Below are positions 28,986-38,864 of a stretch of DNA of 64,000 bases, piece after piece. The stretch lies in the NCBI RefSeq assembly GCF_024436375.1, contig NZ_JAFMZM010000002.1, positions 620,001 to 684,000 of the forward strand, given 5' to 3'. How positions within the stretch are numbered: the stretch's first letter is position 1; the number at the start of each line of letters is the position of its first letter. The stretch is from Nocardioides astragali. Its GTDB lineage: Bacteria; Actinomycetota; Actinomycetes; Propionibacteriales; Nocardioidaceae. The notes under the pieces were generated by a model. It was not told the DNA's origin and made no database searches. It saw only the letters and a program-made list of their open reading frames with translations. Made by a program: the position numbers and the translations under genes.

Positions 28986-30668
28986 ATGTCTCCGAAACGC
29001 ACTGTTGCGACATGGACCACGGCAGTCCTCGCAGCCGCCGCGCTGGCGGGTTGCGCCGACAGCCAGCGCGACGACGACGGCGGCGGGGAGGGCGGCGGCA
29101 GCGAGGACGCCGGCACCTTCATCTTCGGTGCCGCCGGCGCCCCCGAAATGTTCGACCCCTACTACGCCACCGACGGGGAGACGTTCCGCATCACCCGTCA
29201 GATGTTCGAAGGATTGCTCGGCATCGAGCCCGGCAGCGCCGAGGTGGTGCCTGAGCTCGCCACCGAGTGGACCCCCAACGACGAAGGCACCGAGTGGACG
29301 TTCACCCTCCGCGACGACGTGACCTTCCACGACGGCGAGCCGTTCGACGCCGAGGCCGTCTGCTACAACTTCGAGCGGATGTTCGACCAGAACGAGGCCG
29401 GCCGGACCGCCGGGGAGTACTGGGGCTACGTGATGGGTGCCTACGCCGACGATCCTGAGAACTCGCTCTACCAGAGCTGCGAGGCCACCGACGAGTTCGA
29501 GGCCGTCGTCTCCATCAGCAGACCCACCTCGGGGTTCCCCACGATGCTGACGCTGGAGTCGCTGTCCATGCAGTCTCCCAAGGCGATGGAGGATGGTGAC
29601 GCCAACGGCATCGCGGCCGAGGGCGAGGGCTTCAGCTTCCCGGAGTACGCCGACAACCCGGTCGGCACCGGCCCGTTCGTCTTCGGGGCGTACGACGAGG
29701 CCAACGGCGAGATCACCCTCGAGCGCAACGACGACTACTGGGGCGAGGCGGCCAAGACCAGCGAGCTCGTCTTCCGGGTCATCCCCGACGAGAGCACCCG
29801 CCGCCAGGAGCTCGAAGCCGGCAGCATCAACGGCTACGACCTGCCCAACCCGGTCGACTGGGCCGGCTTGGAGGACGAGGGCAACAGCGTCGAGGTGCGC
29901 GACCCGTTCAACATCCTCTACCTCGGCCTCAACCCGGAGGCCAACCCGCAGCTGAAGGACCTGAAGGTCCGACAGGCGATCTACCACGCCCTCAACCGCG
30001 ACCAACTGGTCCAGACCCAGCTGCCCGAGGGTGCGGCGGTGGCGACGCAGTTCATGCCCGACACGGTCAGCGGCTACAACACCAGCCTGGAGCCCTTCCC
30101 CTACGACCCCGACGAGGCCAAGCGGCTTCTCGCCGAGGCCGGCGCGGAAGGCATGACGCTCGAGTTCGCCTACCCGACCGAGGTCAGCCGCCCCTACATG
30201 CCGGACCCGGAGAAGATCTATGAGGCGCTGCGCACCGACCTCGAGGCGGTCGGCATCAAGGTCAAGGTGGCGACGGCCTCCTGGAACGGTGGCTACCTCG
30301 ACAACGTGTCGGGCGAGCCGGGCAAGTACGACGCCTACATCCTGGGATGGACCGGTGACTACGACGCGGCCTACAACTTCATCGGCACGTTCTTCGGCAA
30401 CCTGAAGGACAACGACTTCGGCACCGACGTCATGCCGTGGGGCAAGCAGCTGGCAGACGACCTCCAGGCGGCCGACGCGATCGTCGACGACGACGAGCGC
30501 GCCGCCGCGTTCGAGGAGATCAACGCGCAGATCATGGAGGAGTACCTGCCCGGTCTGCCGATCAGCCACTCGCCGCCCGCCCTCGTGGTCGGTCCCGGTG
30601 TGGACGGCGTGATCCCCAGCCCGCTGACGGCCGAGGAGTTCGACACGGTCACCGTCGGAGGGGAGTGA
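28986..30668 (+). CDS. ABC transporter substrate-binding lipoprotein (family 5)
   Basis: A 560-aa extracellular solute-binding protein of the peptide/nickel family 5. Lipobox LAGC with Cys23 shows lipid anchoring, followed by an Asp/Gly/Glu-rich linker and the typical EMFDPYYATDGETFRITRQMFEGL opening. It delivers peptides or similar solutes to the permeases encoded next. GGAAGG precedes the ATG at 28986. First gene of a five-gene operon (to 34925). Confidence 0.9.
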   Translation: MSPKRTVATWTTAVLAAAALAGCADSQRDDDGGGEGGGSEDAGTFIFGAAGAPEMFDPYYATDGETFRITRQMFEGLLGIEPGSAEVVPELATEWTPNDEGTEWTFTLRDDVTFHDGEPFDAEAVCYNFERMFDQNEAGRTAGEYWGYVMGAYADDPENSLYQSCEATDEFEAVVSISRPTSGFPTMLTLESLSMQSPKAMEDGDANGIAAEGEGFSFPEYADNPVGTGPFVFGAYDEANGEITLERNDDYWGEAAKTSELVFRVIPDESTRRQELEAGSINGYDLPNPVDWAGLEDEGNSVEVRDPFNILYLGLNPEANPQLKDLKVRQAIYHALNRDQLVQTQLPEGAAVATQFMPDTVSGYNTSLEPFPYDPDEAKRLLAEAGAEGMTLEFAYPTEVSRPYMPDPEKIYEALRTDLEAVGIKVKVATASWNGGYLDNVSGEPGKYDAYILGWTGDYDAAYNFIGTFFGNLKDNDFGTDVMPWGKQLADDLQAADAIVDDDERAAAFEEINAQIMEEYLPGLPISHSPPALVVGPGVDGVIPSPLTAEEFDTVTVGGE

Positions 30669-30758
30669 CTCCCACCGGCTGACTGACCGATCTGTGTGAG
30701 GTCCGGGGGTCGTCGTCACCCGACGGCCCCCGGCCCGCGCAGGCGTGGGAGGAGATCC

Positions 30759-31769
30759 ATGCTTCGCTTTGTCGTACGACGGCTGCTCCAGATGTGCATG
30801 GTCGTCGTCGTGCTCTCGATGCTCGTGTTCGTGTGGTTGCGCTCGCTGCCCGGCGGCCCGGTGTCGGCGATCCTCGGGGAGCGGCAGACCCCGCAGCGTC
30901 GGGCCGCGCTGGAGGCCGCGTTGGGCCTCGACCAGCCGCTGCCGGTGCAGTACCTCAAGTTCATGGAGCGCGCGATCCAGGGCAACTTCGGCGTTTCGAC
31001 CAAGGTGCTCCCCGGCGAGGACGCCCTCGACGTCTTCCTGTCCCGGCTGCCGGCGACGATCGAGCTGTCCCTCTTGGCGTTGTTCCTCGCGATCACGCTC
31101 GGGATCCCGCTCGGCTACCTGGCGGCGCGCCGCCAGGGGTCGGTCACGGACACCACTGCAGTGATCTTCTCGCTGGTGGGCGTCGCGGTGCCGGTGTTCT
31201 TCACCGCCTTCCTCCTCAAGTACTTCTTCGCCGTCGAGTGGAACCTGCTGCCGGTCTCCGGTCGCCAGACCACCGGCCTTGACGCCACTCGGGTGACGGG
31301 CATGTTCGTCCTCGACGGCGTCCTCACCCGCGAGTGGGATGCCGCCTGGGATGCGGTCAAGCACCTCATCCTGCCGGCGGTGGCGCTGGCAACGATCCCC
31401 TTCGCGGTGATCTTCCGGATCACCCGCGCCTCCGTCCTCGACGTGCTCGACGAGGACTACGTCCGCACCGCTGAGGCCAAGGGCCTGACCGCCCAGGTCA
31501 TCAGGGGTCGCCACGTCCTCCGCAACGCGATGCTGCCGGTGGTCACGACCGTGGGGCTCCAGGTCGGCGGGCTGCTGGCCGGAGCCGTGCTGACCGAGAC
31601 CGTCTTCTCCTATCGCGGGGTCGGCGACGCGCTCGCCACCGCCTTCCGGGAGAAGGACTATCCCGTGCTGCAGGTCCTCATCCTCGCCGCGGCCGTGATC
31701 TACGTGCTGGTGAACCTCCTGGTCGACATCGCCTACGCGGTCATCGACCCGCGGATCAGGACGAGGTGA
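30759..31769 (+). CDS. peptide-type ABC transporter permease (DppB-like)
   Basis: A 336-aa membrane permease with about six helices; N-terminal MLRFVVRRLLQMCMVVVVLSM and the LPGGP motif are typical of DppB/OppB. The EAA loop reads EAKGLTAQVIRGRHVLRNAMLPV. GGGAGGAG precedes the ATG. It pairs with the next permease. Confidence 0.92.
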   Translation: MLRFVVRRLLQMCMVVVVLSMLVFVWLRSLPGGPVSAILGERQTPQRRAALEAALGLDQPLPVQYLKFMERAIQGNFGVSTKVLPGEDALDVFLSRLPATIELSLLALFLAITLGIPLGYLAARRQGSVTDTTAVIFSLVGVAVPVFFTAFLLKYFFAVEWNLLPVSGRQTTGLDATRVTGMFVLDGVLTREWDAAWDAVKHLILPAVALATIPFAVIFRITRASVLDVLDEDYVRTAEAKGLTAQVIRGRHVLRNAMLPVVTTVGLQVGGLLAGAVLTETVFSYRGVGDALATAFREKDYPVLQVLILAAAVIYVLVNLLVDIAYAVIDPRIRTR

Positions 31770-31775
31770 GGCGAG

Positions 31776-32762
31776 ATGACCGACCGCGCGTCCGGCACCA
31801 CCGACGAGTCCCCCCGCCGTCCGTCGTACGGCCAGCGACGCCGGGCCCGGATCGATGCCCTGGCGACGGCCGGCACGGTCGACGACCAGCCCGGCGTCTC
31901 GCTGATCCGCAGCGCGTGGCTCCGCCTGCGCCGCAACCCGGTCTTCCTGATCGGCCTCGCCATCACAGTCGTGTTCGTCGTGCTGGCGCTCGTCTCGCCG
32001 TGGCTCGCCCCCTGGGACCCGACCGCCCGTCCGCTGCTCGACCAGGTGCGGCCGCAGTCGAACCCGGTTCCCGGACCGGAGCCGGGGCATCCGCTCGGAG
32101 CTGACGACCGGGGCCGGGACCTGCTGTCCCGACTGCTCGTCGGCAGCAGGCAGACCCTCATCGTGGGCGTCTTCGCCACGCTGTTCGGGCTTCTGGGCGG
32201 GCTCGTCCTCGGCACCCTCGCGGGAGCGATGGGTGGCTGGGTCGACTCGCTCGTCATGCGCGTCGTCGACGTGATGCTGTCAATCCCGTCGCTGCTCCTC
32301 GCCTTCACCATCGCCTCGCTCGCCCGGAGCCCGAGCCAGTGGACGCTGATCGTGGCGATCGCCGTGGTCCAGGTGCCGATCTTCGCCCGGCTGCTCCGGG
32401 GCTCGATGCTGGCCCAGCGCTCGAGCGACCACGTCCTCGCCGCACGCTCGCTGGGGGTGAAGCCCCGTGCGATCGTCTTCCGTCACATGCTGCCCAACGC
32501 GCTCGGGCCCGTCATCGTCCAGGCGACCCTGTCGCTGGCGGTCGCGATCATCGACGCCGCCGCGCTGTCGTTCCTGGGGCTGGGCAATCCCGACCAGCGA
32601 CAACCCGAGTGGGGGCAGATGCTCGGCCTGGCGCAGAGGTACATCTCCGAGGCGCCGCACCTCGCGTTCTACCCGGCGGGCTGCATCATCGTCGTGGCGC
32701 TGGGCTTCACCCTCATGGGGGAGTCGCTTCGCGAGGCCCTCGACCCGAAGTCGCGGAGGTGA
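31776..32762 (+). CDS. peptide-type ABC transporter permease (DppC-like)
   Basis: A 328-aa permease with an N-terminal cytoplasmic extension of ~55 residues, the DppC-type opening LRRNPVFLIGLAITVVFV, the HPLGADDRGRDLLSRLL motif and the EAA loop ARSLGVKPRAIVFRHMLPN. It starts 6 bp after the DppB-like gene ends. Confidence 0.92.
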   Translation: MTDRASGTTDESPRRPSYGQRRRARIDALATAGTVDDQPGVSLIRSAWLRLRRNPVFLIGLAITVVFVVLALVSPWLAPWDPTARPLLDQVRPQSNPVPGPEPGHPLGADDRGRDLLSRLLVGSRQTLIVGVFATLFGLLGGLVLGTLAGAMGGWVDSLVMRVVDVMLSIPSLLLAFTIASLARSPSQWTLIVAIAVVQVPIFARLLRGSMLAQRSSDHVLAARSLGVKPRAIVFRHMLPNALGPVIVQATLSLAVAIIDAAALSFLGLGNPDQRQPEWGQMLGLAQRYISEAPHLAFYPAGCIIVVALGFTLMGESLREALDPKSRR

Positions 32763-32766
32763 CCCG

Positions 32767-33768
32767 ATGACCCACCACCCGATGGGTTCGGCCGAGCCCC
32801 TGCTGGCCGTCCGCGACCTGCGCGTCACCTTCCAGCGCCACGGCGAGAAGGCGTTCCGCGCCGTCGACGGCGTGAGCTTCGACGTGCGGCCCGGGCAGAC
32901 CGTCGGCCTGGTCGGCGAGTCCGGCTGCGGCAAGTCGGTGACGTCGCTCGCGATCATGGGCCTGCTGCCCAAACGGGGAAACAGGGTGGAGGGCACGGCG
33001 ATCTTCGACGGCGAGGACCTGCTGTCGCTGTCGCCGTCGGCCATGCGCGACCGGCGGGGCGCGGACATCGCGATGATCTTCCAGGACCCGCTGTCGTCGT
33101 TGAACCCGGTCGTCACGATCGGCCGCCAGGTCACCGAGGTCATGGAGCGGCACCAGGGGCTGAGCCGCAAGGACGCGACACCGAAGGCGGCCGAGCTGCT
33201 CGAGCGCGTCGGCATCCCCGACCCGAGGGCCCGGCTCATCAACTACCCCCACCAGCTGAGCGGCGGCATGCGCCAGCGGGCTCTCATCGCGATGGCGCTG
33301 GCGTGCAACCCGCGGCTGCTGATCGCCGACGAGCCGACCACTGCCCTCGACGTGACGATCCAGGCGCAGATCCTCGCCCTGCTCAAGGAGCTGGTCGTGG
33401 ACACCGGCACCGCGCTGGTGATGATCACGCACGACCTCGGGGTCGTGGCCGGACTGTGCGACGAGGTCAACGTGCTCTACGGCGGCAAGATCGTCGAGCG
33501 CGGTGGGCGGCACGGCCTGTTCCAGCGGCCGCGCCACCCCTACACGGTGGGCCTGCTGAACTCGATCCCACGTCTCGACGCCCCTCGCGGCGAGAAGCTC
33601 TCGCCGGTGCCGGGCTCCGTGGCCGACAACCTGCCGTGGGACTCCGCCTGTGCCTTCGCGCCGCGCTGTCCCAATGTCCTGGACGTGTGCACGCAGGAGC
33701 AGCCCGGGTGGGACGGCGACCAGGTCGTCGGCTACCGCTGCTTCAACCCGATGGGAGGACCACGGTGA
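32767..33768 (+). CDS. peptide-type ABC transporter ATPase (DppD/OppD-like)
   Basis: A 333-aa nucleotide-binding subunit: Walker A GESGCGKS (50-57), signature LSGGM (164-168), Walker B LLIADE (184-189) and the C-terminal oligopeptide-type cysteine cluster [14 protein letters not shown]. It powers uptake together with the next gene, which it overlaps by 4 bp (GTGA). Confidence 0.94.
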   Translation: MTHHPMGSAEPLLAVRDLRVTFQRHGEKAFRAVDGVSFDVRPGQTVGLVGESGCGKSVTSLAIMGLLPKRGNRVEGTAIFDGEDLLSLSPSAMRDRRGADIAMIFQDPLSSLNPVVTIGRQVTEVMERHQGLSRKDATPKAAELLERVGIPDPRARLINYPHQLSGGMRQRALIAMALACNPRLLIADEPTTALDVTIQAQILALLKELVVDTGTALVMITHDLGVVAGLCDEVNVLYGGKIVERGGRHGLFQRPRHPYTVGLLNSIPRLDAPRGEKLSPVPGSVADNLPWDSACAFAPRCPNVLDVCTQEQPGWDGDQVVGYRCFNPMGGPR

Positions 33769-34925
33769 GCGAGACGGTGAGCACCACGGCGCGTCAGGCG
33801 CCGGACGCCTCTTCCGACGTGCTGGTCCAGGTGACCGGCCTCGAGGTGCACTTCCCGATCAAGAGCGGCCTGATCTTCGACCGGACCGTCGGCCACGTCC
33901 GTGCGGTCGACGGAGTCGACCTGAGCATCCGGCGCGGCGAGACCTACGGACTGGTCGGCGAGTCAGGCTGCGGCAAGTCCACCCTCGGCAAGGCCATCCT
34001 CAACCTCGAGCCGCCTACGGCCGGCTCGGTCGTCTTCGACGGCGTCGACATCGCCTCACTGAAGGGGGAGGCGCTGCGCAAGGAGCGCAAGCGCTTCCAG
34101 ATGGTCTTCCAGGACCCGCTCTCCAGCCTGGACCCCCGCCAGACCGTGGAGTCGCTGCTGGTGGAGGGACTGCACGCCCACGGTCTCGACACCGACAAGG
34201 CCAGGACGCAGGCGCGGCTGCGCGAGCTGATGTCGGCCGTCGGCCTGCCTGTCGCGGCACTCAGCAAGTACCCGCACGAGTTCTCGGGCGGTCAGCGCCA
34301 GCGGGTCGGGATCGCCCGGGCGCTGTCGGTCAACCCCGACCTCATCGTCGCCGACGAGCCGGTGAGCGCCCTGGACGTGTCGATCCAGGCGCAGGTCATC
34401 AACCTGCTGCAGGACCTGCAGAACGAGCTCGGCCTGACCTACCTCGTGGTCGCCCACGACCTCGCCGTGGTGCGCCACATCAGCGACCGGATCGGGGTGA
34501 TGTACCTCGGCGGCCTGGTGGAGGAGTCCGACGCGGCGGAGCTGTACGACGTGCCGCTCCACCCCTACACCCGGGCACTCATGTCGGCCGTTCCCGTGCC
34601 CGACCCGCAGGTCGAGGACTCGCGCGAGCAGATCCTCCTCTCCGGCGACCTGCCCTCGCCGGCCAACCCACCGTCGGGCTGCCGGTTCCACACGCGCTGC
34701 CCGTGGCGTCAGGAGACGCGGTGCGACACCGAGCGACCGGAGCTCCGGGTCGTCGAGGTGGCAGGAGCCACGGCGCACCACCGCGTCGCCTGCCATTTCG
34801 CGGAGGAGATCGCCGCCGGTCGGCTGGAGCGGCACGAGGTGGCCCCGGAGCTGGTCGCGGAAGGCTTCACCGGGGGCGGCCCCGCCGGCCCCGTCACGCC
34901 GCCGGACGCCTACATCACCCCCTGA
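33765..34925 (+). CDS. peptide-type ABC transporter ATPase (DppF/OppF-like)
   Basis: A 386-aa second ATPase: Walker [10 protein letters not shown] (65-73), signature FSGGQRQRVGIARAL, Walker B LIVADEPVSALD and the cysteine motif CRFHTRCPWRQETRC. GTG start overlaps the preceding stop. The last ~30 residues (Gly/Pro-rich) extend beyond the family core. Last gene of the operon; convergent with the RecB-like gene 33 bp away. Confidence 0.93.
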   Translation: MSETVSTTARQAPDASSDVLVQVTGLEVHFPIKSGLIFDRTVGHVRAVDGVDLSIRRGETYGLVGESGCGKSTLGKAILNLEPPTAGSVVFDGVDIASLKGEALRKERKRFQMVFQDPLSSLDPRQTVESLLVEGLHAHGLDTDKARTQARLRELMSAVGLPVAALSKYPHEFSGGQRQRVGIARALSVNPDLIVADEPVSALDVSIQAQVINLLQDLQNELGLTYLVVAHDLAVVRHISDRIGVMYLGGLVEESDAAELYDVPLHPYTRALMSAVPVPDPQVEDSREQILLSGDLPSPANPPSGCRFHTRCPWRQETRCDTERPELRVVEVAGATAHHRVACHFAEEIAAGRLERHEVAPELVAEGFTGGGPAGPVTPPDAYITP

Positions 34926-34957
34926 CCGAGCTGGCGGCCGCGTCGGGGCACGCAGGG

Positions 34958-35875
34958 TCAGTCGTCGGCCTCGTCGGTCGAGACGTCCGGGACGGGCGCC
35001 GGCCGCTCCGGCAACGGGGGGATGGTGCCGCCCTTGGTGGGGCAGAACTCGTGGTAGGAGCACCAGTCGCACAACCGTGAGGGGCTCGGCCGCCAGTCGG
35101 CCGTCTCGTGGGCCAGCTGGATGGCAGCCCACACGGCCTCGACCTTGCGCTCGGTGGCGCGCAGGTCGTCCTCGTCGGGCTCGTAGCGCAGGATCTCGCC
35201 GCTGCCGAGGTAGATCAGCTGAAGCATCGACGGCACGACGCCACGCATGCGCCAGATGACGAGGGCGTAGAACTTCATCTGGAACAGGGCCTTGGCCTCG
35301 TAGCCGACTCCGGGAGCTCGTCCGCTCTTGTAGTCGACCACGCGGATCCGCCCGTCCGGCGCCACGTCGATCCGGTCGACGAAGCCGCGCAGCAGCAGCT
35401 TGGAGTCGAGGAGGGCCTCGACGTAGAGCTCGCGGTCCGCGGGCTCGAGCCGGCGGGGGTCCTCGAGGTCGAAGTAGCGGTCGAGGACAGCGCGGCAGGA
35501 GGCCAGCCAGGTCGCGACGTCGGCCCCCTCGCCGCCGAACATCTCGGCCAGGGCGGGCTCGGTCTCCAGCAGGACGTCCCACGTGGGAAGGAGCATGTCG
35601 GCCGCCCGATCGGGCGTGCGGTCCGCCGCCGGGAGGTCGAAGAGGTCCTCGAGCACCTTGTGCACGACCGTGCCGCGCACCGCGTCGGGGGAAGGCTCCT
35701 CCGGGAGTCGGTCGATCGTGCGGAAGCGATACATCAGGGGACAGCTCATGAAGTCGCCGGCGCGGCTCGGCGAGATCGCCCCCAGCACGTCGACCCCGTC
35801 CACCGGCGTGGAGATCCGCTCCGCGGGGGAGGCCTCGGGAGCGGGGGAGAGGGGATCGGAGGCAGGGATCGACAT
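34958..35875 (-). CDS. RecB-like PD-(D/E)XK exonuclease with Fe-S cysteines
   Basis: A 305-aa nuclease of the RecB/AddB/Cas4 type. The active site is seen in GFVDRIDVAPDG…RVVDYKSGR (Asp, then D-x-K). Four cysteines that would hold a 4Fe-4S cluster are in place: one near the N-terminus (MSCPLMYRF) and three in LCDWCSYHEFC. It acts on DNA ends in the cytoplasm; the precise repair role is unknown. A TAGGGT box (35886-35891) lies 10 nt before the ATG. No cas gene is nearby. Confidence 0.87.
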   Translation of the reverse strand: MSIPASDPLSPAPEASPAERISTPVDGVDVLGAISPSRAGDFMSCPLMYRFRTIDRLPEEPSPDAVRGTVVHKVLEDLFDLPAADRTPDRAADMLLPTWDVLLETEPALAEMFGGEGADVATWLASCRAVLDRYFDLEDPRRLEPADRELYVEALLDSKLLLRGFVDRIDVAPDGRIRVVDYKSGRAPGVGYEAKALFQMKFYALVIWRMRGVVPSMLQLIYLGSGEILRYEPDEDDLRATERKVEAVWAAIQLAHETADWRPSPSRLCDWCSYHEFCPTKGGTIPPLPERPAPVPDVSTDEADD

Positions 35876-35964
35876 GACGCGGTCACCCTAGGCGAGGGGT
35901 ACGACAGTGGCCGGGCCGTCCGGGCGGCACGGGCGCTGTGGGCCACGTTGAGTAGGGTCGAGTA

Positions 35965-37134
35965 GTGCCAGGTCCCACCGATCCAGCCGCCGCCGAGCGG
36001 CGGACTCCGCCGTCACCCCGAGCCCCGGGCACGCTGCGGATCGGCTCCATCGCGGGCATCGACGTCCTGATCACCAGCTCGTGGTTCATCGTCGCCCTGC
36101 TGATCTCGCTGACGTTCGCGCCGCGCATCGAGGAGGTCGAGCCAGGGCTGGGGTTCTGGAAGTACGTCGCCGGGTTCGTGTTCGCGGTCGTCCTCTACCT
36201 CTCGGTGCTGCTGCACGAGGCCTCCCACGCTGTCACCGCCCAGCGCCTCGGCTACGGGGTCACCTCCATCACCTTGCACTTCCTGGGCGGCATGACGGAG
36301 ATCGACGGGGCCTCGCGCCGGCCGCGCCACGAGTTCTGGATCGCGGTCGTCGGGCCCCTGACCTCCCTCGCGGTCGGCGGTGCCGCGGTGGGACTCTGGT
36401 TCCTCGTGCCCGACGGGCTCGTCCGGCTGGCGATCCAGGGCCTGGCGGGCGCCAACCTCGTCATCGGCGTGCTCAACCTCGTCCCGGGGCTGCCGCTCGA
36501 CGGTGGCCGGGTGCTGAAGGCCCTCGTGTGGGGCGCCTCCGGAAACCAGCACCGGGCCACGATCGTGGCCGGCTGGGGCGGCCGGCTCGCCGCGCTCGCC
36601 CTCCTGGCGTGGCCACTGGTGCAGGAGCCGCTGCTGGGTGAGCCCCCGACGGTGCTCGACATCGTCCTCGCCTTCGTCATCGGGCTCTTCCTCTGGACCG
36701 GCGCGACCGCCGCCATGGCGCACGCCCGGCTGCGCCAGCGGCTGCCCGCGCTCGTCGCACGCCCGCTCGCGCGACGTACGCTCACCGTCCCCGAGGACCT
36801 GCCGCTGGCCGAGGCCGTCCGACGAGCCCAGGAGGAGCAGGCCGGAAGCATCGTGACGGTGGCGCTCGACGGCACACCGCGGGGCATCGTCAGCGAGGCG
36901 GCGGTCACCGCCATGCCCGACGACCGCCGTCCCTGGGTGCCCGTGTCCGCCGTGACGCGGGCGATGGAGGAGGGGCTGACGCTGCCGGCCGACGTGGCTG
37001 GAGAGGACCTGATCCTCGCGATCAGCCGGCGTCCCGCAGAGGAGTACCTCCTCGTGGAGGCCGACGGCCGGATCTACGGCGTGCTGTCCACCGCCGACGT
37101 CGACCGTGCGTTCCGCGAGAGCGCCGCCGGCTGA
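35965..37134 (+). CDS. M50 site-2 protease with CBS domains
   Basis: A 389-aa membrane metalloprotease: zinc motif HEASH (84-88), second motif NLVPGLPLDGG (171-181, Asp179 the third ligand), about six helices, then a C-terminal pair of CBS-like repeats (about 255-385) that may sense nucleotides. GTG start with TAGGGT 6 nt upstream (35953-35958). Located upstream of trmI and the proteasome genes, as in many actinobacteria. Confidence 0.9.
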   Translation: MPGPTDPAAAERRTPPSPRAPGTLRIGSIAGIDVLITSSWFIVALLISLTFAPRIEEVEPGLGFWKYVAGFVFAVVLYLSVLLHEASHAVTAQRLGYGVTSITLHFLGGMTEIDGASRRPRHEFWIAVVGPLTSLAVGGAAVGLWFLVPDGLVRLAIQGLAGANLVIGVLNLVPGLPLDGGRVLKALVWGASGNQHRATIVAGWGGRLAALALLAWPLVQEPLLGEPPTVLDIVLAFVIGLFLWTGATAAMAHARLRQRLPALVARPLARRTLTVPEDLPLAEAVRRAQEEQAGSIVTVALDGTPRGIVSEAAVTAMPDDRRPWVPVSAVTRAMEEGLTLPADVAGEDLILAISRRPAEEYLLVEADGRIYGVLSTADVDRAFRESAAG

Positions 37135-37168
37135 GTGTTTCGCTGTCCCGGCCACTAGTCTTCGCGCC

Positions 37169-38131
37169 ATGTCCGAGCCCTCTCCCGACGTCCCCGCCGA
37201 GGCCTGGTCCGGCGTCCATCGCGGCCCCCTGCGTGAGGGCGAGTGGGTGCGGCTCGTGGACCAGAAGGGGCGCAAGCACAACTTCGAGCTGGTCGCCGGC
37301 AAGCGCTTCTTCTCCAACAAGGGACACCTCGACCACGACGAGATGATCGGGCGCGACGAGGGCTTCACGGTGACGTCCTCCGCCGGAGGCCAGTACCTCG
37401 TGTTCCGGCCGCTGCTCAACGAGTTCGTGGTCTCGATGCCCCGCGGCGCTGCGGTGGTCTACCCCAAGGACGCCGCGCAGATCATCGCCCTGGCCGACAT
37501 CTATCCCGGGGCACGCGTGGTCGAGGCTGGCGCGGGCTCCGGTGCGCTCACGTGCTCGCTGCTGCGGGCCGTCGGGCCGTGGGGGAAGGTGACGTCCTAC
37601 GAGCTGCGCGAGGAGTTCGCGGACGTGGCGCGGCGCAACGTCAACCAGTTCTTCTCAGCCCCGGAGGGCCGGACCCACCCCGCGTGGGACCTGCGCCTGG
37701 GCGACCTCAAGGAGGGCCTGCCCACGCTCGGCCAGGTCGACCGGATCATCCTCGACATGCTCGATCCCTGGAACTGCGTGGACAGCGTCGCGGAGGCCCT
37801 CGTGCCCGGCGGCATCGTCTGCGCCTACGTCGCCACCACGACCCAGCTGTCGCGTGTGGTCGAGACGCTGCGGGTCCACGGGGGCTTCACCGAGCCCCAG
37901 CCCTGGGAGTCGCTCGTGCGCGACTGGCACGTGGAGGGACTCGCCGTCCGACCGGGCCACAAGATGATCGGCCACACCGCCTTCCTCGTGACCGCCCGCC
38001 GGATGGCGCCGGGCGAGAGCCCGCCGCGCAAGACGCGTCGCCCGGCCCCGGGGGCCTACGGGCGCGACTACACCGGCCCGCGTCCGGCGGACATCCCGCC
38101 GGTCGAGCTGGGCGAGGTCGACGTCGAGTGA
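37169..38131 (+). CDS. trmI: tRNA m1A58 methyltransferase TrmI
   Basis: Methylates adenine 58 of tRNA with SAM as a homotetramer. The 320-aa protein has an N-terminal beta-domain (GEWVRLVDQKGRKHNFELV), the SAM motif VVEAGAGSGALTCSLLRAVG and DMLDPWN. The ATG at 37169 fits the start of mycobacterial Rv2118c-type proteins and lies 7 nt after a TAGTCT box (37156-37161). Positioned just before mpa, as in Mycobacterium. Confidence 0.92.
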   Translation: MSEPSPDVPAEAWSGVHRGPLREGEWVRLVDQKGRKHNFELVAGKRFFSNKGHLDHDEMIGRDEGFTVTSSAGGQYLVFRPLLNEFVVSMPRGAAVVYPKDAAQIIALADIYPGARVVEAGAGSGALTCSLLRAVGPWGKVTSYELREEFADVARRNVNQFFSAPEGRTHPAWDLRLGDLKEGLPTLGQVDRIILDMLDPWNCVDSVAEALVPGGIVCAYVATTTQLSRVVETLRVHGGFTEPQPWESLVRDWHVEGLAVRPGHKMIGHTAFLVTARRMAPGESPPRKTRRPAPGAYGRDYTGPRPADIPPVELGEVDVE

Positions 38132-38171
38132 GCGAGCGCGAGCGATCCGATCAGCACAGCGCGCCAGGTGC

Positions 38172-38209
38172 CTCATGCGCGCACGGAGCGAAGCGAGTAC
38201 GTGCATGAG
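38172..38209 (+). repeat. inverted repeat covering the GrpB start codon
   Basis: CTCATGC (38172-38178) pairs with GCATGAG (38203-38209), extended inward by about five further pairs with one mismatch. The ATG of the GrpB gene (38205) lies in the right arm. The loop carries GGAGCGAAGCGAG, a type of sequence often seen between genes in this group. Confidence 0.55.
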
Positions 38210-38792
38210 CCCGATCGAGGTCGTCCCGTGGTCGCCACGCTGGCCCGAGCAGTTCGAGGAGGTCGCCACAGTGCTCCGAGCGGCGCTGACCGAGGTGCCC
38301 TCCGCCACTGTGGAGCACGTCGGGTCCACGTCGGTCCCGGGCCTGTCGGCCAAGCCGATCCTCGACATCGACGTGGTCGTGGAGTCCAGTGACGTGTCAG
38401 CCGCCGTCTCCGCCCTGGAGTCCGTGGGCTACGTCCACCGCGGGGACCTCGGCGTCACCGGCCGAGAGGCCTTCCACGCTCCTGGTCCGCCGCGACGCAA
38501 CGTCTACGTCTGCACTGCCGGCACGGTCAACGTCCGCAACCACCTCGCGGTCCGCGACGTCCTGCGCGCTCGGGACGCCCTGCGCGACGCGTACTCGGAC
38601 GTCAAGACCACCCTTGCGGGCGACCCGCGCATGGACATCGACACCTACATCGCCGGCAAGTCGGCCGTCGTCCAGCGGGTCCTCGAGGCTTCCGGCGAGT
38701 TCAGCGAGCACGAGCTGGAGGCGATCCGGCGACTCAACGAGGGAACGACCGAGCCGGTCGGCCCGACGTCTCGGCAGATCACGGAATCGTGA
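38205..38792 (+). CDS. GrpB/UPF0157 family protein
   Basis: A 195-aa protein of the GrpB family, nucleotidyltransferase-like (HVGSTSVPGLSAKPILDIDVVV with the GS…DID motif). In some bacteria GrpB-like domains are fused to dephospho-CoA kinase; function is otherwise unproven. ATG 38205 has no clear ribosome binding site and lies in a hairpin arm. It interrupts the usual trmI-mpa neighbourhood, so it may be a later insertion. Confidence 0.82.
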   Translation: MSPIEVVPWSPRWPEQFEEVATVLRAALTEVPSATVEHVGSTSVPGLSAKPILDIDVVVESSDVSAAVSALESVGYVHRGDLGVTGREAFHAPGPPRRNVYVCTAGTVNVRNHLAVRDVLRARDALRDAYSDVKTTLAGDPRMDIDTYIAGKSAVVQRVLEASGEFSEHELEAIRRLNEGTTEPVGPTSRQITES

Positions 38793-38864
38793 CCAACACG
38801 GCGGGATATCCACTTCCGTCCCTCCCGTGAGTGGGTAGTGTCGCAATCGGAGGAGGAGGTGCCC

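Noticed and set aside
28923..32090. A 1055-codon minus-strand open frame across the ABC importer genes
   Set aside because: Antisense to two well-defined genes and of shadow-like composition.
34958..35875. Cas4-like function for the RecB-type nuclease
   Set aside because: The fold and cysteines are shared with Cas4, but length and context (no cas genes) fit the general actinobacterial RecB-like family.
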